From NCBI GenBank assembly GCA_037447655.1, contig JBBHKE010002858.1:64001-128000 (forward strand): a stretch of DNA of 64,000 nucleotides, read 5' to 3'. Below the pieces are notes generated by a model, which was not told where the DNA came from, ran no database searches, and saw only the letters and a list, made by a program, of their open reading frames with translations. Shown piece after piece: positions 44,388 through 55,094 of this stretch. A program made the position numbers and the translations under genes. Numbering within the stretch: the first letter of the stretch is position 1; each line of letters begins with the position of its first letter. The DNA comes from Zygnema cylindricum (Eukaryota > Streptophyta > Zygnematophyceae > Zygnematales > Zygnemataceae).

Positions 44388-45078
44388 ATTTAAACTTCAT
44401 ATGTACTGCAGTTTGTCGTCTAGCCCGATGCAATTTGTCGTCTAGCGCATTTCGTCCCACTTTCGCGTCCTTTCAGCTCATATTCAAACTTTACATAAAA
44501 TCACCTCGCAAGATGATTTAAAATAATGTACCATGAGGTGATTAAATAGGGTGATGCTGTTGCAAGTGCCAATTTTTTTTTACAATTTTTGTTTGCAGAG
44601 TACCCAAAAAAAACACACACTGCAGGTTTATAGCCTGTGCGTACTGTTTTCTGTGTGCTGATTTCTGTACAAAGGACGTCTCTCTCAAACACATGTGTCT
44701 TCACATATATGGCGCAGGGAAAACATTGGGCACGTGTCAGCAAATGGGAAGGCGAAAAACGAAACCGCATTTCTGTGCAACTCCGAAAGGTTATGTAGGG
44801 TTTCGACACGTCGACAATGTGGCGCACGGACATTACGAAGTTAACAAAAATTGTACAACGTGCGGAGAGACGCCTCAAATTGAACCCGAGTGGAAGTTTC
44901 GCCTCGTTTTGTGTACCACTTTATCTGTCACATTGTTTCGTACACGTCTACGTAAGTCACTTTTTTATGTAACAAATTATTTGCGTTTACATCTAATGCT
45001 TTGAAAGCTGTATGGTTAATCTTCGCTAAAAATCAAAATAACATGACTAAGTTTCGGTAACATGCGAAAATACCCTTA

Positions 45079-45990
45079 GAGTATCGACTTTTCTCTGTCG
45101 TTTTCCCCCAAAATTTAGGGAACTTTGAGAAAAACTTTAGCTGTACGAAAAAAATCATTTTTACCAAAGTACAATTAACGTCAATTCGACGCTTCGAATG
45201 TACTCCATGTTTGTCCTCATGTGAACGCATTTTGGCCTTTTCTTTTTTTCAATTATGAGCAAGAAAATCCAACCCATCAAAAAACTTCATCAAAAATCAC
45301 CTCGAAAAACGACCCACGCACCACACAAATTTTAGGACGAGGGAGATACTGCTATTTTTCTCACCGCCCGTCACGCGCATGTACAGAAAAGATAAGTATG
45401 TACGGAAAAAAATGTACGGAAAAGATGAGCATGTACGCAAAAAAATATGCAGGGGTCTCGGACCTCCATTTTCATTCATGGGTCGTCTGAAGAATTTTGC
45501 GTCGTCGTCGCCTCTCCCCTCTCCCTCTTACATTATCGCTTTCATCTCACTCTTATTAGAACGAGACACGACAATACTGGTATGAAATGAAAGATGTTTG
45601 ATGACTTCCTTTACTTATGGCAAGTCAAGTGAGAAAAGTAGAAAAAACAAAATCGAGTATCCATTGCGGAAGTCGACGTTGTCACAAGTGAGCATGGCGT
45701 CACAATGTCATAAAACCCTAAACATCTACAATGTCACAAATTTATAAAAATGTAGACGTCTACAACTGTCGATGTTTTAGTTGGCGTCACTAATTTCGTA
45801 GTCGTCTACAACCCTACGTCTACAACCATCACATGTCAAAGTTTTGATTTCATTTTCGCCGCTCTTCAAAGTAGTACGAAGAATCTTCACTTCAGTCTAA
45901 AAAACTTTATCAAAGTACCGATTACATGGGACACCCCCTTAGGGTGAAATTCCATCGTAACATAAAGATTCGTGCTACCTTGTCGTATAT
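45079..45990. other. Gene-free stretch with a half Harbinger-like remnant
   Basis: 45090-45310 resembles the left half of the H/H2 MITE group (CTGTCGTTTTCCC, GTACAATTAACGTCA, ATTATGAGCAAG blocks). 45375-45450 has three GTACGGAAAA- or GTACAGAAAA-type repeats (ATGTACGGAAAAGATGAGCA), and 45700-45840 has repeated CTACAATGTCACAA and GTCTACAAC words. No gene. Confidence 0.5.
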
Positions 45991-46553
45991 ACTACACCGC
46001 CAATCGCTATTAGCATAGTGTACGCTAATTTTGTCCCGTTTTCTTTTTTTTTTATTCTCCATCAGCGTAGTTCATTCTTTTTTTTTCTTTTCTCTATTTA
46101 GGGTTAATTTTTTAGTATCGTACAAAACGGAAGTATGTCATCATTTAATTAGTGTGGTGTACGGACAGTGTCAGACCGTACAAAATTGTACTTTTTTAAG
46201 TGAAAAAGTATAATGAATGAGTTTTAGTAATCGCAAACGCATGCGAATGTGCGGTTTTAAAAGGGGATATAATCGGGTTGGCAAATATCACGTTCGCACA
46301 TATTCGTGCGGCAACCATGTTTCGACTGTGTGAATGTACGATTTGTGTACGATTTGTCAGATTTTGTACGAATACCTATATTATTGTAAGCATGTTTGCG
46401 ACCAACATTTTTTTTTTTAAAGACCCAAATTAGAATTATTAAACAATTAGAATGTTTTTTTTTCAAATTTTTCAAATTCTTAATTAGCATAAACCACGGT
46501 AATTATTCCTATACGCTAAAGAAACTTATATGATAATAGCGATTGGCGGTGTA
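45991..46553. mobile_element. TIR element M2-like, full copy
   Basis: Left end ACACCGCCAATCGCTATTAGC and right end ATAATAGCGATTGGCGGTGT are inverted (about 20 bp), with ACT immediately outside both ends (possible 3-bp TSD). AT-rich interior without a transposase frame. Confidence 0.75.
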
Positions 46554-46603
46554 CTGTACTGCACTGTTAAAATAGAAGCTGACGCCTTCACGCCGTCTAC
46601 TAC

Positions 46604-46775
46604 TGTACACCGCGAATCGTAATTAGAGTAATGAAAAAATTAGAGTACAAAAACTAAGAAAAAAAATTAGAGTACAAAAACTAAGAAAAAAAATTAGAGT
46701 AATGAATGCGAATTTGTGTGATAGAGTTGTTTCAACTATGCAGTTTACTCTAATTTATTTACGTACAAGAGAGAG
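46604..46775. mobile_element. TIR element M2, half copy
   Basis: Starts ACACCGCGAATCGTAATTAGAG, followed by repeated AAAAAAATTAGAGTA units and the ATAGAGTTGTTTCAACTATG block found in reverse at about 21330-21360. The right end is lost, replaced by the LTR fragment that follows. Confidence 0.6.
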
Positions 46776-46779
46776 AAGA

Positions 46780-46932
46780 GAGAAGAGAGATGATGTAAAG
46801 AGGCTTCGGCCAAGAACACTTATAATTCTTTTTGGCTGAATATTCCTCTTGTCTTTTATGAGCTTCCGCTGTGTAAATGATTTATGTTTTGTGAATTATT
46901 TTTAGTAAAACTCTTTTGCTTAAGATCCTACA
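46780..46932 (+). repeat. LTR end fragment of the element F family
   Basis: Aligns in reverse with 57655 to about 57830: GATGATGTAAA, AGGCTTCGGCC, TTTTTGGCTGAAT, ATGAGCTTCCGCTGTGTA and the end CCTACA. Only the last about 150 bp of the LTR is present. Confidence 0.75.
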
Positions 46933-47148
46933 TATGGCATGCCATATTTTCTGGTTTCTGACGTCACATTTTCGATTGCTTGAAGTGTCACTGCCTTGTT
47001 GCTGACATCAGCATCCATCTTTTAGAAGCCATTATTTGTCTTGCTTACATCACTTTCTACCTCTATGACGTCATCATCTTATCCGCGAATTTGTCGACTT
47101 GCGACTGTGTCTTTTTCCAAATGCTGAAGCTCTTAAAAAATACTCAAG

Positions 47149-48141
47149 TACTCCGATTTAGTGGATTGCCTTATTTGTCGTATGTTAATTTTACTAACTC
47201 TCTTTCCCTCATTTTTATTTTTTTTCAGCGCCCATTCCTCCTTCCTCTCCTCCCTCCCTCCCTACTCCACCACCACCTTCCCCTTCGCCTTCTCCACCTC
47301 CCTCACCTCCTCCCTCGCCTCCTCCTTCTCCTCCATCTCCTCCTCCTAGCTCTCCACCTTCTCCTCCTCCTTCCCCTCCTTCTCCTCCTCCGCCTTCTCC
47401 TCTTCCCTCTCCTCCCCCTTCCCCTCCACCTTTCCCTCCTCTTTCTCCTCAACCTTGTCTTCCTCCGCCTTCTCCTCCCTCCTCCCCATCCTCTCCTCCA
47501 GCCCCTCCCCTAGATGTATCCTCGCCTCCCCCACCCTTTCAATGTAAGCCACACTTGCTTCCAATTTTGTCTTATCTCATTTGTCGTTTTCCTGCTCTTA
47601 TTTCTAAGAACAATCTTTGTCCTTTCTCCCATTGTCCATCACCAGTTCAAAAATAGTGTGGATCATGTCCCTATTTTTGAACCGTCAAAGAAAAAAAAAA
47701 ACCAAAAAAAAGCCCCACCCCCAAAAAAAAACGACCCAAAAAGATAAAACAAACCAAAGTAAAACTCAATACACGAAAAAAAAATTCTCTGACTTTGACT
47801 CCTCTTTTGTCTTTTTCCCACACGCCAAAACGCCAGCCTGCGGCGATGCGTAGAACAGCACTCAGCCGTCCGGATTCTACGAATTTAAAGGTGTCGAATT
47901 TTACAATACGACGTACGGATATATTTCGTACTTTTTCAATCAGCTGTTCTACACGCGTGGCGACGGTACTTACTGCCTCGCTAAGTGTGGTGAGGACGCT
48001 TATCCGTACGGATTCTATATTTATCAATACGACGAATCCGAATTTTACGACGACGGGTATGGCGGGAATTATTTTGTGACCGTACAACAAACGAGTTGTT
48101 ACTGTCTCGGCGGACCGACCGATTTTTCCGCCGCGGCATAA
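47149..48141 (+). CDS. Probable gene for a proline-rich, cysteine-containing extracellular protein (5' end not found)
   Basis: Exons by splice signals and phase: 47149-47179 (tentative start), 47229-47542 and 47854-48141 with stop TAA. The first intron, 47180-47228, has donor GTATGT, a TACTAAC branch-type motif and acceptor TTTTTTTCAG. The second has donor GTAAGC and acceptor GCGTAG. The middle exon encodes about 95 residues dominated by Ser-Pro-Pro and Pro-Pro-Pro runs, as in extensin-type hinges. The last exon encodes 95 residues rich in Tyr, Phe and Gly with CLAKC and SCYCLGG, which loosely recalls a WSC carbohydrate-binding module. Phases agree across both introns. No signal peptide exon was found upstream. 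I infer a cell-wall role only. Confidence 0.5.
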
Positions 48142-48192
48142 CGAAACCAATCAATACCGGCCAGAAGGGTACTGGTTCAGTTTAACTTGTCC

Positions 48193-48613
48193 GTAAAACG
48201 GAAAACTTTGGAGATTTTCCCTTATAAAATGGAACCTTCTTGTAAAAATTCGGAATGTCCTTTGAAGAAAATGTACAATGTTGATCAAGAAAATGGAATT
48301 TTTCTCTTTGAGAAAAACTGGGAGTTTTGAGTGAAACATGAAAGATTGTAAATGCGTCGTTTCGTGGGAAAATTAGGGAGTGGGGATAAAGCGAGGGTTG
48401 TAAAACGCAAAATTTTGAAGATGTTCCCTTAGATAATGGAAGCTTCTTGTAAAATGTGGAATATCCTTTGAAGAAAATGTAAAATGTCTGTCAAGACATC
48501 GGATGTTTTTCTTTGAAAAAAAACTAGGAATTTTAGTCAAACATGAAAGACGGTAAAGGCAACATTTTGTGGGAAAATTAGGGAGTAAAAGGGGTAAGCG
48601 AGGGTTATAAAGA
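48193..48613 (+). repeat. Tandem duplication of about 207 bp
   Basis: Copy 1 (48193-48399) and copy 2 (48400-48613) share GTAAAACG, TTCTTGTAAAA, CTTTGAAGAAAATGTA, AAACATGAAAGA, GTGGGAAAATTAGGGAGT and GCGAGGGTT in the same order. It lies just downstream of the proline-rich gene. Confidence 0.8.
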
Positions 48614-50149
48614 ACGGCACTAAATTTTTTGTCGTGGTTGTTGCATAAAAAACACAAAATATCTTATTTTTTGGTGTCTCCTTGGGTATTTTAGAGGTTT
48701 TATTTTGTGTGTCTTAGTGGTTTTTAAGGGTTTTTATAGTAAAGATTTTTTGAATATGTGAGGCTTGTGTGTTTTAATTTACCTTTTTCTCAGGTTTGAG
48801 ATAATTGAAATTGTCGAATTCAATGCGTCAAGTTAGCAAAATTGCAAAAGTTAGTGGTCACCAATCGTTGTACAAATAGTTAATTTTTATTGTAAAGAAT
48901 ACATTTTTGGTAAAAATTGTCGCCATTTTGGCCTCTATTTGTTTCCTCGAGATGGATATATTATTTGTTTGGGTTTGAGAAATATGTAGTAGCAGGTGGT
49001 CCTTTTTGCCTATTTTTTTCATTATATTTGAGATTCCAAGAAATTGAATATTCATAAACTTTGAATGTATATCTGGAGGGGGTGGTTAATGATCGGATTT
49101 TATTTTTTATTATTTTTTTCTTTTCTTACTTTTTTAATTTGTTGCTGGTAAAAAAACGACTTTTCACATGAATACAAAAAAGGAAGAAAACAAATACCCA
49201 CAGTGGTTTTTGATGACGGATCTATTATTAGCTTAATTTTTTTAGCTAAATTTTGAACTGTCTACACGTTCCTACTTGTACGAATGTACGAAACAACACA
49301 CAAGCACATGTACTTTTAAATTATGGATCTTAACTTGTAGTTTTAAGTGTACATAAAACATCAAAAACACGTATTTTTTCAAACGTGCATTTTTGCCATA
49401 AAATCAAGAATTTATGTGTAAAATTGAATTACATAAGATGACATCTCAACACAAGCCACCAAGTTCTCTCTTGAAGGTAATGATGGCATGTTGGGCTTTA
49501 GAGCGAGAAATTGGAAAGAGAGATCAAAGGTAAATTCGAACGGAATCCTGGCAACGAAGAATATGAAAGCAAAAGATAAAACAAAAAAAGGAAAAAATAC
49601 AAAAAGGAGAATTAGAGGGAAAAAAATGTCTTCTCATTATAATCGGCAAATTAGATGAACACAACGTCCACAAAAATATCGAAGCTGCAAAAGACTAAAA
49701 GGTAATGATAAAGTAGGTGGACGACCGAGTTAAGAAAAAAAGCAACATTCCTTTCATGGAATCTATGATGAAAGAACCACTAATGTACAATGAATATTAT
49801 GAAGGTACCTTTGATGTTCGTGTGAAAAGGTGCGACAAGGGGCGATGGACGTAATCGACGAAAACAAAGTTTCACTAAGGTAAAAGACATAATAAATTCA
49901 ATGATTACAAATTGTGTTAGGATTAGTAGTACGGGTATCCGTACACGAACAACGAGGTTACATTAACCGACGTACAGGGACATGAAACGACACAACCATA
50001 ACGAATAAGGAATACGCACGAAAGTACATTTGAAAAGTACGATTCACTAATTATACAACAACATTATAAATAACAGACAGTTTCACAAACACATCACTAA
50101 CCATGCCAACCATTCGGATAGAAAAAATTCGAATAGAAAAACTTGGTTA
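48614..50149. other. Gene-free stretch
   Basis: AT-rich. Short broken frames around 49630-49860 have somewhat protein-like composition on the plus strand but change frame every 30-40 codons. I cannot name a gene. No LTR or TIR ends seen. Confidence 0.4.
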
Positions 50150-50500
50150 GAATCCAGTGAAGGAACTACTCGCCCAAAAATGGACTATTTTGATCAATTA
50201 TGGCTCCTCTAACCTGAGAGAAAGGGTCAAATCCGAATGTGAATCGATACGGGAGTGGAAGTGGTCAAATTACCCGTTGCCTCGACATGATGTAGAATAT
50301 AGGTCTTAAGGACTTATGTTCTTAAGGACTTATGCGAGGTGGTATGCTCAACGACCATCACATGCTCACTTTATTCATATATTGAAGGATCTCACACTAA
50401 ACCAGAGGGCAAAATACAGCGGAACCATACATAAAATTCACACGAGAGAGAGTAATCCACGGAAGCTAATATATTCCAAAGATTTTCTTCACGAATATTA
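50150..50500 (+). pseudogene. Unrecognised coding remnant broken by a 15-bp duplication
   Basis: A plus-strand frame from about 50157 (KELLAQKWTILI) to REWKWSNYPLPRHDVEYR is interrupted by TAA. It resumes in the same frame as FLRTYARWYAQRPSHAHF and runs to TAA at 50499. The break coincides with a direct duplication TCTTAAGGACTTATG (50293-50307 and 50308-50322). The amino acid make-up is protein-like, but I do not recognise a family. Confidence 0.35.
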
Positions 50501-50675
50501 ACTCTACCTCTCCCTCTAAACTTCAATAAAGTACTATTCTTGTAACGTCACTACTTTAAACTAAATACAAAACCGAATATAAAGTGTGCACGAAGCGCTT
50601 ACCAATTAATCGCGTCTACACGCGAAACTACATAGTACCAAGAGTACTAATCAAACGTACACAAAACATATACAC

Positions 50676-51240
50676 TGTAACTCTGAGACCTCCATAGGTA
50701 CTCAAAGTAGGCAGCTCACACGAAGCCTCTAAGATAAACCTGACCCCTTTGTGTTTCAGCAAGAATAACTGCCACCGTGGCAGACAAAAACTCTAACCAC
50801 CTTCACCCTTGTGAAGGCAACACTCCCTTGAGTCGATAGCAAAAAAAATCTCTGAATTTGTTCCCCTGAGCAGTAAGTTATGGTGGGTCAAAGTTGACCT
50901 TTGGTACAGAAGCTCTCTCGGAGAGAGGGTCCTATCTACCAAATATTTCTAAGTCCTATCTCTCTCTAAAACTCTATCTATTGACGTACAACACCAATCA
51001 CAATATTGTGTCGTACAGAAAGGTACAGGTGTTGGTGTACTTTTTGTACGGACATTGTACGACATTGCCAAAAAGTCGACACATGTCATATCTGGACTCG
51101 TTCTTGTTATTTCCGGAGATGCCGCAATCCAATGTGGTTGTGCCACGTGTCAGTCGATGTGGCTGTGACCGCAAACCGCCAAAATCCTATTCCGCGATCT
51201 TAGCATCCTTCGCGGTCGTCCGAAGGATGCCGAGTATTTT
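50676..51240 (-). repeat. LTR fragment of the element B family, reverse orientation
   Basis: On the minus strand it carries the B LTR landmarks: GATCGCGGAATAGGATTTTGGCGGTTTGCGGTC, CACATTGGATTG, ACGACACAATATT, ATTGGTG, CAATAGATAGAGTTTTAGAG and GGAGGTCTCAGAGTTACA as its end at 50676. The 5' half of the LTR and all interior sequence are missing. Confidence 0.8.
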
Positions 51241-51289
51241 ATATATTGAACTTTGGGGAAGCACTTTCTTTGTTGTGTATACATTGCTT

Positions 51290-51745
51290 CGTTTGCTATC
51301 TTTCACACATTTTTTTTTGTTTTTTCGCGTTTCGTTTTGTACAGATTTTTTCATTCCAGGGGTCTTAAAATTACGATGCCATTTAACAAAATCGTGAGAA
51401 ATATATGAGGGCGCCCCAGCAAGTCGCACACGTCGCCTCTCGCACGCAACCTCGCATTCTCTCCTTCAAACTGCACTATTTCTCATCCTATCACGAGGCG
51501 GGTCTACGGTGACCGGTGGGAACGTCTTCAAATGTCACACAAGGTAAGGCGACGTTCAAAGCATTTTTTTACAATTTGGTGCGTCATCACAGATTGTACA
51601 CTGGGGACAGCCGTCACGGGTATTGTCGACGTAAATAAGTGAGAGCTTTGTTTGGTACACAAAAGGACACCCGAAATCCGGGTCCGCCGAATTTGCGCTA
51701 AAAAACAAAGTAAATTCTCTTAGTTTGAAGCATAGTTCAAAAGTG
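51290..51745. mobile_element. Half Harbinger-like MITE (H2 family)
   Basis: Matches the right half of 52855-53639: TTTGTACAGATTTT, CAGGGGTCT, GGTGCGTCATCACA, GACAGCCGTCACGGG, GTCGACGTA, GAAATCCGGGTCCGCCG, GCGCTAAAA. There is no intact TIR. Confidence 0.6.
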
Positions 51746-51960
51746 GGTGAAAGTACACCCATACAATATGCCTATTGTACGCAAAAAATACAATATACCC
51801 TTAAGACCCATATTGTATTGGCTGCAAAATGAAATAAAATAGTAACAGGGTTGAGTTGCACATGGATCGATAGAGAATTAAACTTCATGTCTAGATTTGA
51901 AAAAAAAAACAGACAAAAAAAACTTTTTCTGTGAGTTTTGGTCGACTTTTTATTTAAACT

Positions 51961-52146
51961 GTCAGATTCTGACGATCGGACGGTCGCTGATCAAAGTAGC
52001 GATCTAAGAAGATCAAATGAAAAGCCTATAACACAACTTACGATAGGACTATCGTCAGATTTGGACGATCAGACGGTCGCTGATCAAAGTAGCGACTTAA
52101 GACGATCACATGAAAAGCCCATAACACAACTTACGATGAAGGCGCC
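51961..52146 (+). repeat. 93-bp tandem duplication that keeps reading frame
   Basis: Two copies, starting GTCAGATT at 51961 and 52054. Both contain CGGTCGCTGATCAAAGTAGC and ATAACACAACTTACGAT. The 92-codon frame 51938-52216 stays open through both, but the protein is not recognisable and the frame may be fortuitous. Confidence 0.8.
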
Positions 52147-52353
52147 GACAAAAGACCTACAATTGAATCGCCTACTTTTTATCTATGGTTTGAAGTACAT
52201 AGAGACTCACCCTTAACCCTAACAGTGATTCACGGTGTAGTACATACGACAGCGCAACATAAAGCTGTCTGTTACGATGAAACCTCACCCAAAGGACTTA
52301 GCGCTATCAGGGAATCCGGACAAAAGTCATGTACTGTACTATATTGTAATTTT

Positions 52354-52813
52354 TAGTGTTGTGTATCGGTAAGGATTTGCTAATAACCGATATGGGCCTT
52401 TTTTCGGGAAGCCGATAATCGATATATCGGTACGGATATATCTGTACGGACCGTACATGTAAACGTACGGCCAGTTCACTCAACAGTACGTGTTATTCCC
52501 CCGACTCGCCCTACTCACAACCCCTATCTACTGAGGTGCCCACCAATCAGATCATTTGTACAAGCCGAAAGTACAGTAGCCGGAATAAGATATGTACGGC
52601 TTTAGTACGGATCCAGTTAAAACGATGTACCTTTCACATTCGACGCCATGGCTTTGTCCCTTTCTTCCTTGGGATCCACTGGAAACCTGCCACGTGTACT
52701 CCGGACAGAAAGTACAGAAAGTACAAATATATCGGTAACTCTGACCGTTCGATAACCGATAACTATCGGTATCGGTGTTATCGCGATAATTTTTTTAGTG
52801 ATACACAACACTA
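52354..52813. mobile_element. TIR element T1 carrying an LTR-promoter-like insert
   Basis: Perfect 14-bp terminal repeats: TAGTGTTGTGTATC at 52354-52367 and GATACACAACACTA at 52800-52813. The ends contain many ATCGGTA/TATCG words. The middle (about 52490-52600) reads, on the minus strand, like the U3 of the A LTR (TACTTTCGGCTTG, TGATTGGTG, TCAGTAGATAGGGGTTGTGAG). A second family member at 56551-56797 lacks this middle. Confidence 0.75.
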
Positions 52814-52854
52814 ACTAATTTTCATCGTTTGGAAGTTTGTGGCCGTGCGACTAA

Positions 52855-53639
52855 GGCTGCGGCCCCATGTGGCTAAGTTCGGGTTTTTTTCTGTCGTTTT
52901 CCTTTATAACTTAGCGCCGTACTGCCTAAGTTGCGACCGTACGAAGAAATCGCAAATTTGTAAAGTACAATTTGCGTCATTCTTGAACTTAGGATGCACG
53001 AAATTTTGTCGTCTTGCGGTTTTTCGACCCACTGTCACGTCATTTTCAAGCTTATCATAAAACACATCGGCACTGTGTTTTAAGCTAAGCAAATCCGTCT
53101 ACACCAATCTGAAAATATATTCCCACGTGTGAAAAGATTTTAGAAGTTTTGACGACAAAAAAAAGTACAGGGTTTGTTTGTTTTTGTCGGCTTGCATGTT
53201 GTACGGTTTTTTTTTTGCAGGGGTCTCGACGCTGCAGTGTCATTTCACGCAAAGTTGAAAAGTCTGCGAACGTGAAAAATCTGCGAAGTAATGGCGGCCG
53301 GACGGGAGAGGTTTACGTCAAGGCATTTTGCACAGCCACGGGTGCAAGGCTGTACGTCAACGATGTCTCGCAAAGACATGCGACATACCAAATCCGCAAA
53401 TCGTTTCAAAAATTACGATGTGTCTTGCGACGCTTCAAAAAGTTTCAAGAAAATATGGTGCGTCATCACAAATTGTACACGGTGACAGCCGTCACGGGCG
53501 TTGTCGACGTATACAATTGTCACAAACTTAAGTAATAATTTCGAATGAACACATAGAGACACTTGAAATCCGGGTCCGCCGGATCCGCGCTAAAATACAA
53601 AGTAAGTACGCTAAGTTACAACTACATGGGGCCGCAGCC
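52855..53639. mobile_element. PIF/Harbinger-like MITE H2, copy 1
   Basis: Left end GGCTGCGGCCCCATGT and right end ACATGGGGCCGCAGCC, exact inverse, flanked by direct TAA (52852-52854 and 53640-53642). The central hairpin AAAACACATCGGCACTGTGTTTT lies at about 53060-53083. 785 bp, no transposase. It shares internal blocks (CTGTCGTTTTC, GTCGACGTATACAATTGTCACA) with H and with 55095-55826. Confidence 0.9.
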
Positions 53640-53642
53640 TAA

Positions 53643-54013
53643 GATCTGACGATCCATTCTGGTCGTCCGATTAGGGTTTGGTTCAGTACGGTGCGGTCTC
53701 GCCTGTCGGTCGGTTCTGGTCTGTCCGTTTTCCGTTTTGGATAATGTTTCGTCGTATCCTTAGATAGCTAAATTATCGTTTTGTGTCGGCCACTATATTA
53801 GGAATTTTCCAGCGAATGTCATTTATAGTGTTCGGGTTTTGTAAGTCCACGTGGCACTAGTCTCCATCAATAAAAAATGCGACATGTACTCAACGTTTTT
53901 ATAGGGTTGGGCTCCTTAGGAAATACACGATTGGTGGACGCTGACAAAATCTTGAGCCAATCATATAGAAGAGGCGGGAAGAAGAGAAAAATGTGAAAAT
54001 TCCTTTTTAACGT
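53643..54013. other. Intervening sequence without a gene
   Basis: Contains repeated CCGTTTTGG, GGTCGGTTCTGG and GTCTGTCCG words but no frame or terminal repeat that I can support. Confidence 0.4.
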
Positions 54014-54236
54014 CTACACCGCGAGTCTCTATTGGGGTTAATGGTTTTTTTGCCACTAATTTCATCTTTTCTCCGTACACACATGTTGGATTGTGGATCT
54101 GACGGTGGCGATTGAAAAGTAAGATTCTCAGCTTCCGACTGGCGGTCTCAAACTGAAAATTGTGTACGGAGAAAAGATGTTTAAGCGGCGAAAAAAATAT
54201 TAACACTAATAGCGATAAAAGGTGTATTGTAGGCGT
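54014..54236. mobile_element. MITE family M1, copy 5
   Basis: Left TACACCGCGAGTCTCTATTGGGGTTAATG and right TTAACACTAATAGCGATAAAAGGTGTA are inverted ends. CATCTTTTCTCCGTACACACATGT is mirrored by TGTGTACGGAGAAAAGATG. The interior TCTGACGGTGGCGATTGAAA is common to copy 2. Confidence 0.75.
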
Positions 54237-55094
54237 CTAAAATGTTTTGGGATCGATTCCCAAATTCAGGCGAATCATTATCCTTTTTGCGGAGACAGGA
54301 AATATAAAAAAAAAATAGTGCAGTTTTTGAGTTTTCTCTTTATTAAATAAAAAAAAGTGATTTAAACACGTAGCGAAACGAAAGGTCCGTCTGATTTCCC
54401 TTTTTAGTTTTTATATTCGGCACACTCATTGGCAAAATCAAACCCTAATTATTTTTTCGTTGATCGAACGGCGAAAAATTCCAGCGCAGTTTCAGGGATT
54501 TTATCAGATTTGTAAAATCTTCTGCTTTTTGCCGATATTTTTTGACTCTGCAGCCGATTTTTTATTCCAACCATCGGTAAAAAGGATGCACACCATATAT
54601 GGAGTAAAAGTGGACAAAACAAATAAAATACGGGGGACAAATCATTGTTGACGGCGAATCCTGCTTGATGCTAACAGATGTTATTCCGTACAGGTGTCTA
54701 ACATTCGATCCATATAGGAAAACATATTTTTGACTTTTGCGCGACCATAACGCGATCCTCGTTTTGTCGCATGTTGATACTGCATTTCTTTCGTGTCCGT
54801 ACAGGATGAAAGCAGGTCGTTTCTGATGTCGAGGAATTTTGCATCACAACAAATCTGTGTGACATAGATCTGACGGAATCACCGATGACTGACAAATTGG
54901 CAAAGGTCTAGAAGTAAGAAAATATACAGCTATGCTTTGTCATTTCCCTGAGAATACCGTTGACTGGCTGATAGCATCTATCCAATCTAAGCCGTTCAAA
55001 TAACCTTTCCCTGTTAGGGTTAGGCCACATGTAATTGTAACCCAGCGAACCTACTTTGAATTGTGGCGAAGATTCTCCGTACACAGTTTTCTAA
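54237..55094. other. Gene-free stretch
   Basis: AT-rich DNA; the frames at 54449-54651 on the two strands are shadows of each other. No motif, terminal repeat or LTR recognised. Confidence 0.45.

Larger units (their letters stand above)
33500..45075. mobile_element. PIF/Harbinger-like MITE H, copy 2, split by nested LTR elements
   Basis: The left end, GGGTACTTTCGCATGT, starts at 33500. The right end, CATGCGAAAATACCC, ends at 45075. Direct TTA duplications lie at 33497-33499 and 45076-45078. The two pieces, 33500-33629 and 44393-45075, together align in reverse orientation with the whole of 6684-7494. Without the insertion and its duplication the element is about 813 bp, matching copy 1 at 811 bp. 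There is no transposase frame. Confidence 0.9.

Noticed and set aside
44501-45004. Overlapping 125- and 103-codon frames on opposite strands
   Set aside because: They lie in the right part of MITE H copy 2, and equivalent frames in copy 1 (6788-7239) are short and different. The element is non-coding.
46980-47513. 177-codon leucine/proline-rich plus-strand frame
   Set aside because: It reads the CT-rich exon in the wrong phase (LLLPLLL runs) and ignores clear splice sites. The phase giving Ser-Pro repeats, together with the intron signals, fits better.
47671-48150. 159-codon minus-strand frame opposite the last proline-rich-gene exon
   Set aside because: Shadow of the plus-strand exon; no motif, ends in a poly-F stretch from an A-rich intron.
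53149-53535. 128-codon frame in MITE H2
   Set aside because: The other copies of the element have stops at different places and no shared protein. It is not a transposase.
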